5,787 nucleotides of DNA from Clostridium sp. (GCA_012511315.1 JAAZGI010000171.1:1-5787); one strand, 5' to 3'. Shown: positions 1 to 5,787, numbered from the stretch's first letter. A program made the numbers and translations. Notes: generated from the sequence alone by a model not told the origin.

Positions 1-1385
1 GAATCAGTGATTCCAGTGAGTTCAATAATCTTAGCCGGCAGGGGTCTTTTAGGATCCACAAAGGCTGAGTATCGTTCCACCACAAACTGGTCTTTAATCT
101 TGACGGCCCCAATTTCAATGATGTTGTCATTGACATGGGAAAAACCTGTGGTTTCAATATCAAAAACAACAAATTCATCGTTAAAGGCAATGGGCTCTTG
201 GGCGTTACAAATACCACTTATGTCATCAACCACATAAGCCTCCACCCCGTAGAGCACCTTGATTTTATCTCCAGCCGCGTCCATAGCTTCTGGGAAGGCT
301 TGAACTACGCCGTGGTCTGTAATGGCAATGGCCTCATGACCCCAGTCAATGGCTTGGCTGATTAGTTTTTTAACTGACACAATCCCATCCATGGTACTCA
401 TGGTGGTGTGAGCATGGAGTTCAACCCGCTTTTCAGCAGCCTTGTCTTTTACCTTGGGGCTTTCCATCCGTAAGGCATGGTTCACCATAATGGTCATTTC
501 CTTGGTATAAAGATCAACGCCAGGGGTCCCCTTTAGCATGGCGTGCATGCCAGGCACAAAGACCTTGATGTCTTCTTTTGACTTAGCAAAGATTTTCCCC
601 ATAATACTGGAGGTTTCATCATTAATATATAAGGTTACCAGTGTTTTTCCATTGCGCAGTTCCCTTTCTTCTACCTTAAAGATTTGACCGGCCACCACAA
701 CTGAGCGCATTCCTTCAGAAATGTCAGCTATGGCTGTAGGTGGGCCTTTAAACATCTTGCCATACAAGACGCGATCGTCTCCACTGGCTGGAGCCAAATT
801 CACTGGTTTAGCCTTTGCTGGCTGCGCCTTGGGTCTTTCAACGGGCGGGCAATAAGTCTCTTCTCTCAAGACGGGTGCAAACACATCATCTGCTGCCAGT
901 TGCTTGGGTTCAATGGACCCATCATGAACAAAGTCAACTCTTACGGATAAAGCAAAGGCCTCTTTTAAAAACTCAGCAATGAGCTGCCCTGTTTTATTAC
1001 GAATTAAATGGTTAACCAGAATCACATTAAAATGAGCAAACCGTAACTCATGCTCTGTCCACTCCATGGTGGCATCTCGTAGAAAGTTTTTAGCGATGGG
1101 GTCTTTGCAAAAGATATCGGCTAAAAACTCTCGCATGTCATGATCCGACTCCAAGGAGTCGCCTTTGCGCTGAAGCACAGCAATATCTTTATGGATTTGC
1201 CCCCCTAAAATTTCATCGGTGCAGGCACTAATTAAATGTTCGTCTTCAATGCAAAGAGGATTATCCGCTACGCAGTAAATCCTCAGTTTGCAATGTTTTT
1301 TAAAATATTCAACTTTTAAAATCTTGAAATTTTCTTCCTGTATTTTGTCCTGGAGTTTATCTTCCAGCACTCTGCGAAATTCCAT
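1..1385 (-). CDS. polC: DNA polymerase III PolC-type, N-terminal part (runs off the left edge)
   Basis: This is the main replicative DNA polymerase of low-GC Gram-positive bacteria, acting at the fork with the sliding clamp. The frame is open for 461 codons from ATG at 1385 to the window edge, against roughly 1,400-1,450 residues for the family, so about a third is visible. Residues 1 to about 220 are the divergent N-terminal domain. An OB-fold follows (about 226-310). A PHP domain begins with the H324-A-H326 motif and continues through T-D357-H358-G. A DEDDh proofreading exonuclease is inserted in the PHP domain and opens with FDIETTG; D409 and E411 are the first metal ligands. This nested PHP/exonuclease order separates PolC from DnaE. 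The end reads IIELTGITD, as in other PolCs. The start is fixed by AGGGAGG (1391-1397), 5 nt upstream and overlapping the ispG stop codon, which suggests translational coupling. The polymerase domains lie outside the window. Confidence 0.97.
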   Translation of the reverse strand, partial: MEFRRVLEDKLQDKIQEENFKILKVEYFKKHCKLRIYCVADNPLCIEDEHLISACTDEILGGQIHKDIAVLQRKGDSLESDHDMREFLADIFCKDPIAKNFLRDATMEWTEHELRFAHFNVILVNHLIRNKTGQLIAEFLKEAFALSVRVDFVHDGSIEPKQLAADDVFAPVLREETYCPPVERPKAQPAKAKPVNLAPASGDDRVLYGKMFKGPPTAIADISEGMRSVVVAGQIFKVEERELRNGKTLVTLYINDETSSIMGKIFAKSKEDIKVFVPGMHAMLKGTPGVDLYTKEMTIMVNHALRMESPKVKDKAAEKRVELHAHTTMSTMDGIVSVKKLISQAIDWGHEAIAITDHGVVQAFPEAMDAAGDKIKVLYGVEAYVVDDISGICNAQEPIAFNDEFVVFDIETTGFSHVNDNIIEIGAVKIKDQFVVERYSAFVDPKRPLPAKIIELTGITD

Positions 1386-1395
1386 TCTAGCCTCC

Positions 1396-2448
1396 CTACA
1401 TGGACTCGATTTCAGCCATGAGAGCGTCCACCAACTCAGCTTCGCCTACTCGACGGACAATAACTCCTTTTTTAAAGATAATGCCAACGCCCTTGCCTCC
1501 GGCAATACCGATGTCAGCATCCTTGGCTTCCCCCGGTCCATTGACGGCGCAGCCCATTACTGCTACTTTGATAGGTTTGTTTAAACCTTCCAGGCGTTTT
1601 TCAACTTCAGTGGCAATGCCAATGAGGTCAATTTCAGTACGCCCACAGGTCGGACAAGACACAAATTCAATGCCTTCTTTTAAATAACCCACGGACTTTA
1701 ATATCTCACGACCCACTTTGATTTCTTCCAAGGGGTCACCAGTTAAGGAGACCCGCAAGGTATCGCCAATCCCCTCTGCTAAAAGGGTTCCAATTCCTAC
1801 AGCGCTTTTAATGGTCCCCCGCCAGGTTGTGCCAGCTTCCGTGACACCAATGTGGAGGGGCAAATCGGTTTGTTTTGATAGGAGACGATAGGCCTCCACG
1901 GTCCGCATCACATTAGAGGACTTGATTGAAATAATTACATCATTAAAATTCACTTCATCTAAAATCGCCACATGGCGAAGAGCCGATTCCACTAGGGCCT
2001 CAGGCACTGGACCACCATATTTTTCTAACAGGTCCTTTTCTAAGGATCCTGAGTTTACACCAATTCGGATGGGGATCCCCTTGTCCTGGCAAGCCTTGGC
2101 CACTGCCTCTACTCGATCCCGGGAGCCAATGTTACCTGGATTAATTCGCAACTTAGCTACGCCATGTTCAATGGCTCTTAAAGCCAAGCGGTAATCAAAG
2201 TGAATGTCTGCCACCATAGGCATATCCACCCCTTTGGTGATTTCTGCTAAGGCATCTGCCGCTGCCATATCAGGCACGGCTAAACGGACAATATCGCAAC
2301 CTGCCGTTCGCAAGGCGCGAATTTGTCTTAAGCTAGCTTCAACATCTCTTGTATCTGTATTTAACATGGATTGAACGGCAATGGGTGCATCACCGCCCAC
2401 ATATATTTGTCCGACTCGGACCTTTTTAGTAAGTTTACGCTGAATCAT
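1396..2448 (-). CDS. ispG: 4-hydroxy-3-methylbut-2-en-1-yl diphosphate synthase (flavodoxin/ferredoxin), IspG/GcpE
   Basis: IspG is a cytosolic [4Fe-4S] enzyme of the MEP pathway that reductively converts MEcPP to HMBPP, the penultimate step before IPP and DMAPP. The 350-residue product is full length for the short bacterial form. It has an N-terminal TIM barrel (VQSMLNTDTRDV at about 25-36) and a C-terminal cluster domain. The cluster ligands are visible as C265-P-T-C268, C300 in MGCAVNGPGE, and E307; these match E. coli C270, C273, C305 and E312 at a constant offset of 5. I chose the ATG at 2448 because GAGGTG (2453-2458) lies 4 nt upstream. The in-frame ATG at 2478 would add ten residues but has no Shine-Dalgarno. 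A 120-nt gap with a hairpin separates the gene from rseP, and polC follows after 10 nt. Confidence 0.97.
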   Translation of the reverse strand: MIQRKLTKKVRVGQIYVGGDAPIAVQSMLNTDTRDVEASLRQIRALRTAGCDIVRLAVPDMAAADALAEITKGVDMPMVADIHFDYRLALRAIEHGVAKLRINPGNIGSRDRVEAVAKACQDKGIPIRIGVNSGSLEKDLLEKYGGPVPEALVESALRHVAILDEVNFNDVIISIKSSNVMRTVEAYRLLSKQTDLPLHIGVTEAGTTWRGTIKSAVGIGTLLAEGIGDTLRVSLTGDPLEEIKVGREILKSVGYLKEGIEFVSCPTCGRTEIDLIGIATEVEKRLEGLNKPIKVAVMGCAVNGPGEAKDADIGIAGGKGVGIIFKKGVIVRRVGEAELVDALMAEIESM

Positions 2449-2485
2449 ATAACACCTCGTATGACTGGAAATTATCATTTGTTGT

Positions 2486-2517
2486 AATGGCTAAGCTATT
2501 CCAATAGCTCAACCATT
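2486..2517 (-). promoter_or_regulatory. 15-bp stem hairpin in the rseP-ispG spacer, upstream of ispG
   Basis: Two 15-nt arms flank a 2-nt centre. The inner seven pairs (AGCTATT/AATAGCT) and outer five (AATGG/CCATT) are perfect. On the minus strand, which is the transcribed one, the two remaining differences become G-U wobbles, so the RNA can pair along all 15 positions. On the plus strand they would be C-A mismatches. No U-tract follows, so it is not a standard terminator. A role in mRNA processing, stability or control of ispG is inference. It lies about 38 nt before the ispG start. Confidence 0.6.
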
Positions 2518-2533
2518 TAATATCTTTCAAGTT

Positions 2534-2549
2534 AAGAGTTAACACTCTT
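2534..2549 (-). other. Small hairpin just after the rseP stop
   Basis: AAGAGT-TAAC-ACTCTT forms six perfect pairs around a 4-nt loop, 19 nt downstream of the rseP stop codon. It is AT-rich and has no convincing U-run on the minus strand, so I read it as a weak mRNA hairpin, at most a partial attenuator between rseP and ispG. Confidence 0.35.
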
Positions 2550-2568
2550 TGTTTTAATCTGTAGCTCT

Positions 2569-3585
2569 TTAAAAGACTGCCGGGAAGAAAATATCCTTAA
2601 AGGTAATAAACAACATAAAGGTCATCAAAATTGCAAAGCCAGCAAAGTTCCAAGCCATCATAAATTTCTCTGGAATTTTCCGTCTGGTTACTAACTCTGC
2701 CGTAAGGATTAATAGCCAACCACCGTCCAATGCAGGGAAGGGCAAGAGATTAAAAATAGCCAAGTTAATAGACAGGAAGCCTAAAAAGCGTACAAAGCTT
2801 AAAAAGCTGGTTTTAGCGACTTCTGACGCCAAGCCTAAGATGGCAACCGGTCCACCCATTTGATCCAAACCAACTTTGCCGGTAAAGAGCAATTTCAAAG
2901 AAAAATAAGTTTGTCGAACCATGGAACTAGCCTCCGTTAAACCCTGACGGAAGGATTGGAAGATATTGGGTTGCGTTTCCACCTGGGTTTGAAAGCCAAT
3001 CATATATTGACCCGTTTCAGACTCTTGAGGAATAATATCGTAATCAGATACCACGCCATCACGGAGCACTTTAATCTCGGTGGCTTTTCCTTCACCCAGT
3101 GCCATAAATGTAATCACATCATTAAACGTAGTCACCTTGTTGCCATTGACTTCAACTATGGCGTCACCAGGTTGTAGTCCGATACTGGCAGCCGGTGAAT
3201 CAGGTACCACCTGTTCTACCACATTGGTTTGAAAACCAAGATTTTGCGCCAGGATGGTGAAAAAGATAAAGCCGATGATCAAGTTCATCAAAGGACCGGC
3301 AAAAATAATACTCATCCGCCGCAGGGGATGCTTACTTTGAAACGAATCCTCGGAGGAGTCCTCTTCCCCAGTGTCTTCTCCCTTCATTTGACACATACCA
3401 CCAATGGGTAGTGCCTTAATGCTCCAAACGGTTCCGTCTTTGCCCTTACGTGAAAGTAGCGAAGGCCCCATTCCAATGGAAAACTCTTCTACATACACGC
3501 CATTTAAACGAGCCACTAAATAATGACCAAATTCATGGATTAAGACCAGAAAGCCAAAGCCCAGAATTGCTAGAATAATACTCAT
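2569..3585 (-). CDS. rseP: RIP metalloprotease RseP (site-2 protease, M50 family)
   Basis: This is an intramembrane zinc metalloprotease that cuts transmembrane segments, typically of anti-sigma factors (RasP in B. subtilis, RseP in E. coli) and remnant signal peptides. The first transmembrane helix carries H17-E-F-G-H21, the catalytic zinc motif. A second hydrophobic segment contains FAGPLMNLIIG (95-105). A single PDZ domain spans about 120-200 (PAASIGLQPGDAIVEVNG). The third zinc ligand is D287 in NLLPFPALDGG (279-289). A C-terminal hydrophobic segment ends the protein (about 311-329). At 338 residues it is at the short end for Gram-positive members. LDGG is followed by W290, where many homologues such as B. 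subtilis RasP have R. AGGAG lies 11 nt before the start (3597-3601). The substrate here cannot be told from the window. The position between dxr and ispG is the standard Clostridia arrangement. Confidence 0.96.
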   Translation of the reverse strand: MSIILAILGFGFLVLIHEFGHYLVARLNGVYVEEFSIGMGPSLLSRKGKDGTVWSIKALPIGGMCQMKGEDTGEEDSSEDSFQSKHPLRRMSIIFAGPLMNLIIGFIFFTILAQNLGFQTNVVEQVVPDSPAASIGLQPGDAIVEVNGNKVTTFNDVITFMALGEGKATEIKVLRDGVVSDYDIIPQESETGQYMIGFQTQVETQPNIFQSFRQGLTEASSMVRQTYFSLKLLFTGKVGLDQMGGPVAILGLASEVAKTSFLSFVRFLGFLSINLAIFNLLPFPALDGGWLLILTAELVTRRKIPEKFMMAWNFAGFAILMTFMLFITFKDIFFPAVF

Positions 3586-3636
3586 AAATTATTGATCTCC
3601 TATTTTAAGTTTAAATTTTTTATCCGAATGAACTGT

Positions 3637-3663
3637 TATAAATAAGCCATCTATAAATAAGCC
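3637..3663. repeat. Two direct copies of TATAAATAAGCC in the dxr-rseP spacer
   Basis: The exact 12-mer occurs at 3637-3648 and 3652-3663, a 15-bp period. It lies in the rseP leader, about 50-80 nt before the rseP start. On the transcribed strand each copy reads GGCTTATTTATA. It could be a duplicated protein-binding site or a chance local duplication; I do not recognise it. Confidence 0.55.
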
Positions 3664-3687
3664 TACGCACTAGTTCCTTGAACCAGC

Positions 3688-3713
3688 TTTAAACTGTTTA
3701 AAACTAAATTATA
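3688..3713 (-). promoter_or_regulatory. Possible internal promoter element and palindrome before rseP
   Basis: On the minus strand a perfect TATAAT lies at 3708-3713, followed downstream by the palindrome TTTAAAC-T-GTTTAAA (3688-3702). I find no good -35 hexamer at 16-18 nt (the 17-nt position reads AATAGA), so this is only a candidate internal promoter for rseP-ispG-polC. The unusually long 191-nt gap makes a secondary promoter reasonable. The rest of the gap (3586-3776) shows no ORF and no terminator. Confidence 0.3.
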
Positions 3714-3776
3714 ATCCATTCATCCCACACTCTATTATGACACATCCGATTAAAATGGAGTGAAAATTCCAAAGAA

Positions 3777-4919
3777 TTATCGGTTCAGAAACTTTTCGCC
3801 CAATTCTTCACGAATCCGTGCATCCAGTTTAATAACCCCATCTAGGGTAAAGGCTTCCTGGCTGGCAAAATGGTCCATGGCAAATTCAATTAGTTCCGCA
3901 ATTTCTAAAAAGCTAATCTCTTCTTTTAAGAACAAATCTACAGCAACTTCATCGGCAGTATTCACAATCAAAGGATAATAGCCGCCTTTTTCCAGAGACT
4001 CATAGGCTAAAGCTAAGCAGCGGAACAACTTTAAATCCGGCTCCTCAAAAGTTAATCTGCCCACCTTAAATAAATCCAATGGTTCCACCACGGCCTTTAA
4101 ACGGTCCGGATAATTTAAAGCATATTGGATGGGTAATCTCATATCAGGATTGCCTAATTGAGCAATCACGGAATGATCTTGAAACTCCACCCCTGAATGG
4201 AGGATACTCTCGGGATGAACGTGAACAATAATATCCTCAGCTGGTGTATCAAACAGCCAATGGGCTTCAATCACTTCCAAGCCCTTATTCATTAAGGTGG
4301 CTGAATCAATGGTTATCTTTTGACCCATGGTCCAGTTAGGATGCTTTAAAGCTTCTTTCACCGTCACAGATTTTAAGTCTTCCCGACTCTTACCTCGGAA
4401 AGGCCCCCCTGAAGCCGTCAAAATAATTCGCTTAATATCTTCATTTCTATAGCCCTGCAGGCTTTGGAAGATTGCTGAATGCTCAGAATCCACCGGATAA
4501 ATGGCGACGCCATGCTCTTTGGCTAAAGCCATGACAATTTCTCCAGCCCCCACCAAGGTTTCCTTGTTAGCTAAAGCAATATCATGACCAGCCTTAATCC
4601 CTGCCACAGTAGCTTGAAGACCGGCGAGACCGACCACCGAGGTTAACACCATATCACAATCCGAAGCAGCTAAATCCTCTAAGCCTTGAGCTCCTCTGTA
4701 TACCTTCAAACCAGGGTAATCTAGATCAAGTTCGGCTGCCTCATCAGACACACAAACTTTTTTCAACTTAAATTCTTCAACCACCTGGTCTAAGGCAGCT
4801 ACATTGCTATGCACCGATGCACCGACTAATTCCAAATGCTCACTTTGTCGAATCACATCCAAAGCTTGCTGACCAATGGAGCCTGTAACACCTAATATAA
4901 TAATCTTTTTCTTTTTCAT
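3777..4919 (-). CDS. dxr: 1-deoxy-D-xylulose 5-phosphate reductoisomerase
   Basis: Dxr (IspC) is the NADPH-dependent cytosolic enzyme that converts DXP to MEP, the first committed step of the MEP pathway and the target of fosmidomycin. The 380-residue product is full length. The Rossmann domain starts with GVTGSIGQQAL (10-20). The metal-binding residues are D144 and E146 in PVDSEHSA and E215 in MNKGLEVIEAHW. The substrate-phosphate and flexible-loop residues correspond to S170 (in ASGGPFR), H193 (HPNWTMG), S206, N211 and K212; the matching E. coli residues are S186, H209, S222, N227 and K228. No catalytic residue is missing. The start is ATG followed by a lysine-rich MKKKKIIILG. The Shine-Dalgarno is weak: GAAGGG at 4932-4937, 12 nt upstream. 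It is the first gene of the visible unit, and its usual partner cdsA is absent from the 868 nt upstream. A 191-nt gap separates it from rseP. The gene is also called ispC. Confidence 0.97.
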   Translation of the reverse strand: MKKKKIIILGVTGSIGQQALDVIRQSEHLELVGASVHSNVAALDQVVEEFKLKKVCVSDEAAELDLDYPGLKVYRGAQGLEDLAASDCDMVLTSVVGLAGLQATVAGIKAGHDIALANKETLVGAGEIVMALAKEHGVAIYPVDSEHSAIFQSLQGYRNEDIKRIILTASGGPFRGKSREDLKSVTVKEALKHPNWTMGQKITIDSATLMNKGLEVIEAHWLFDTPAEDIIVHVHPESILHSGVEFQDHSVIAQLGNPDMRLPIQYALNYPDRLKAVVEPLDLFKVGRLTFEEPDLKLFRCLALAYESLEKGGYYPLIVNTADEVAVDLFLKEEISFLEIAELIEFAMDHFASQEAFTLDGVIKLDARIREELGEKFLNR

Positions 4920-4939
4920 AGATTCACTCTACCCTTCAA

Positions 4940-4956
4940 AAAGCTCTTCAAGCTTT
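4940..4956 (-). promoter_or_regulatory. Small hairpin just upstream of the dxr ribosome binding site
   Basis: AAAGCT-CTTCA-AGCTTT gives six perfect pairs around a 5-nt loop, immediately upstream of the weak GAAGGG of dxr. On the minus strand it is preceded by TTAAATGGTTGA, the same 12-mer that opens the hairpin before ispG. A regulatory role is inference. Confidence 0.35.
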
Positions 4957-5046
4957 CAACCATTTAACCTTCTATTCAACTATCAAACTATCTTCTTTTC
5001 CAGATTAAATTTTATATGAATTTTTTTTTTCAATAAACTATCTTTC

Positions 5047-5075
5047 ATTATAGCAAATGACAAGACCTCTTTAAT
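5047..5075 (-). promoter_or_regulatory. Probable extended -10 promoter for dxr
   Basis: The minus strand reads TGC-TATAAT at 5047-5055, a perfect -10 with the TGn extension, 17 nt downstream of a poor -35 (ATTAAA, 5070-5075). Transcription would start near 5040 and give a leader of about 120 nt before dxr. An alternative weaker pair is TTGAAA (5028-5033) and TTTAAT (5004-5009) with an 18-nt spacer that contains most of an A10 tract. Both lie between the IS remnant and dxr and after the terminator at 5487-5517, so either could drive the dxr unit independently. Confidence 0.5.
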
Positions 5076-5105
5076 CCAAAAGCCTTCAAAACTATTTGTT
5101 AAATT

Positions 5106-5390
5106 CTTTTATCTAACAACTACAAAAAAACAGCGGGTTCCCAAATTCCTCTAAAACCCTCTCACTCGAAATTTTGATATGTAAGGGACAAAGGTTTTTG
5201 ATTGAAAAGTTTTAGGGTTTATCAGTCCCAATTTACAAATGGAAGCTGTGAAAGGCTAATCGAAATCACAAAATCATTGAACTATAAAACTCCATTGGAA
5301 GTTTTTCTTGAGAATGTATCGGGGTTAAATAATTTCTAGCTTAAATTGACAATCGGGAAGTTTAAACTCAATCCTAACTTTTATCTAACA
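5106..5390. repeat. 13-bp direct repeat flanking the IS30 remnant
   Basis: CTTTTATCTAACA occurs exactly at 5106-5118 and 5378-5390, 272 bp apart, one copy on each side of the transposase remnant. IS30-family target duplications are usually only 2-4 bp, so this is longer than expected for a simple target-site duplication. It may be a recombination scar or chance in AT-rich sequence. Confidence 0.5.
5131..5339 (+). pseudogene. Decayed C-terminus of an IS30-family transposase
   Basis: In one forward frame 5253-5339 reads RLIEITKSLNYKTPLEVFLENVSGLNNF and stop. The LNYKTPLEVF core is the conserved C-terminal end of IS30-family DDE transposases (usually ...LNNRPRK.LNYKTP.EVF). Further upstream, another frame (5131-5250) resembles the preceding part of the family, with QRV, NPLTRNFDM, GTKVFD and FISPNLQMEAVK interrupted by stops at 5152, 5182 and 5203. 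This parallels the family's ERG.NEN.N..IR..PKGT.F block. A frameshift near 5250-5270 and those stops make it non-functional. The N-terminal helix-turn-helix region is missing. The sequence after the stop (to about 5358) may be the element's right end. It points away from dxr, opposite to all four real genes. Confidence 0.7.
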
Positions 5391-5400
5391 GTTACTGTTA
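5386..5400. other. Perfect 15-bp palindrome TAACAGT-T-ACTGTTA
   Basis: Seven-base arms flank a single central base. It overlaps the right copy of the 13-bp direct repeat and lies between the IS30 remnant and the terminator. It is a possible operator-like site, but no gene lies nearby for it to control except dxr, about 470 bp away. Confidence 0.4.
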
Positions 5401-5486
5401 AAATTTTAAACCTTTTTTAACATCCCTTCCTCGGTAAACTTAATGCACACCAACCTTTAAATTTAATCATATCGTTTAGCAAACGC

Positions 5487-5520
5487 AAAAAAATGCAGAG
5501 AACGTACTCTGCATTTTAAT
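5487..5520. terminator. Rho-independent terminator, stronger on the minus strand
   Basis: AAAATGCAGAG (5490-5500) and CTCTGCATTTT (5507-5517) form an 11-bp perfect stem with a 6-nt loop. On the minus strand the stem is followed by an uninterrupted run of seven T; on the plus strand by TTTT, then AATTGTATTTTTT. It can work both ways but looks best for leftward transcripts coming from beyond 5787. A second small hairpin, CGTTT-AGC-AAACG, follows at 5473-5485. It would insulate dxr from any upstream gene. Confidence 0.8.
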
Positions 5521-5608
5521 TGTATTTTTTACTAACCCTACTTAAACGCTTCTAGCTATAACTTTTCCTTTAGACTCTGACTTATGACCATGACTTTAGA
5601 AGCTGATG

Positions 5609-5630
5609 AAAGACTCTGATTAGGGTCTTT
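5609..5630. other. Hairpin-forming inverted repeat
   Basis: AAAGACTCT and AGGGTCTTT pair over nine positions (one as G-U on the plus-strand RNA) around a GATT loop, with one extra T after it on the plus strand. It could be a weak plus-strand terminator, but I see no gene for it to serve. Confidence 0.35.
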
Positions 5631-5633
5631 TAC

Positions 5634-5649
5634 TTAAACCTAGGTTTAA
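5634..5649. other. Perfect 16-bp palindrome TTAAACCTAGGTTTAA
   Basis: The site is fully self-complementary and lies just after the 5609-5630 hairpin. Its TTAAAC/GTTTAA half-sites also occur in the palindrome at 3688-3702. It is a candidate dimer-binding site; function unknown. Confidence 0.4.
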
Positions 5650-5704
5650 AGTTTCAACCAAAGCTCATCTTCTAGACAGATGCAACAGAATCATGCTTAA
5701 ATTT

Positions 5705-5787
5705 CATACTGAGATCTTATAAAGCTCCTGCTTAATCCTCATAAACCCCATACTTAGACTTCACAAAGATCATGCTTAGCCTCCACA
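5705..5787. repeat. Degenerate 22-bp tandem repeat reaching the right edge
   Basis: Units start at 5705, 5727, 5749 and 5771 (the last cut after 17 nt), each opening with CAT(A/G)CTTAG or a close variant. By eye the identity is 16/22 for units 1 and 3, 13/22 for units 2 and 3, and 14/17 for units 3 and 4. A truncated 13-nt unit (CATGCTTAAATTT, 5692-5704) precedes them. The period is not a multiple of three and there are no spacers between units, so it is neither a coding repeat nor a CRISPR array. It probably continues past the window. Confidence 0.6.

Larger units (their letters stand above)
4920..5787. other. 868-nt gene-free region upstream of dxr
   Basis: No intact protein gene or RNA gene is recognisable on either strand. 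The region contains the dxr leader and promoter, the IS30 remnant, palindromes, a terminator and the 22-bp repeat, all listed separately. Stretches 5400-5470 and 5520-5600 are AT-rich and otherwise featureless, apart from AGACTCTGA repeated at 5572-5580 and 5611-5619. The usual upstream gene cdsA is not present. Confidence 0.8.

Noticed and set aside
7..365. Two overlapping forward open frames of 76 codons
   Set aside because: They lie antisense to the PHP and exonuclease part of polC, have no recognisable product and are shadows of the real gene.
1288..2194. Forward open frames opposite ispG and the polC start
   Set aside because: They are antisense to strongly conserved coding sequence and their translations show no family features.
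2449..2478. Upstream in-frame ATG extending IspG by ten residues
   Set aside because: No Shine-Dalgarno precedes 2478, whereas GAGGTG lies 4 nt before the ATG at 2448, and the family normally begins near the RKLTKKVRVG segment.
1..4919. A novel multi-gene system in the coding part
   Set aside because: All four genes are intact (or cut only by the window edge) members of well-known families in their usual order, with catalytic residues in place.
5131..5339. A functional IS30 transposase gene
   Set aside because: The readable part is confined to the C-terminus and is broken by stops and at least one frameshift; the N-terminal region is missing.
5705..5787. CRISPR array at the right edge
   Set aside because: Units are contiguous with no unique spacers, are only 22 bp long and differ from one another too much.

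Overview
The window looks like a chromosomal segment from a low-to-moderate-GC Bacillota, probably of the class Clostridia. Three things point there: a PolC-type replicative polymerase (a Gram-positive hallmark), the MEP (non-mevalonate) isoprenoid genes, and the gene order dxr-rseP-ispG-polC, which is the widespread Clostridia arrangement (often frr-uppS-cdsA-dxr-rseP-ispG-polC). I cannot assign a genus from the sequence alone.

All four genes lie on the minus strand and are transcribed right to left. dxr (3777-4919) comes first, then rseP (2569-3585), ispG (1396-2448) and polC, whose N-terminal 461 codons occupy 1-1385 before the window ends. The dxr-rseP gap (191 nt) holds short repeats and palindromes. 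The rseP-ispG gap (120 nt) holds a strong hairpin. ispG and polC are 10 nt apart, and the polC Shine-Dalgarno overlaps the ispG stop codon. Dxr and IspG are MEP-pathway enzymes that feed isoprenoid synthesis, including the undecaprenyl carrier for cell wall. RseP is the membrane site-2 protease of envelope signalling. PolC is the main replicative DNA polymerase.

The right-hand 868 nt (4920-5787) contain no intact gene. From left to right they hold a dxr leader with an A10 tract (minus strand) and a small hairpin; a probable extended -10 promoter for dxr; a decayed IS30-family transposase C-terminus on the plus strand, bracketed by a 13-bp direct repeat; several small palindromes; a clear hairpin terminator at 5487-5517; and a degenerate 22-bp tandem repeat that runs off the right edge. 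cdsA, the usual upstream neighbour, is not in the window. The terminator plus the promoter suggest that dxr-rseP-ispG-polC is transcribed as its own unit here.

I see no novel defence, toxin or biosynthetic system. The parts most worth a second look are non-coding: the tandem repeat at the right edge, the strand-polarised hairpin before ispG, and the IS-scarred leader of dxr.
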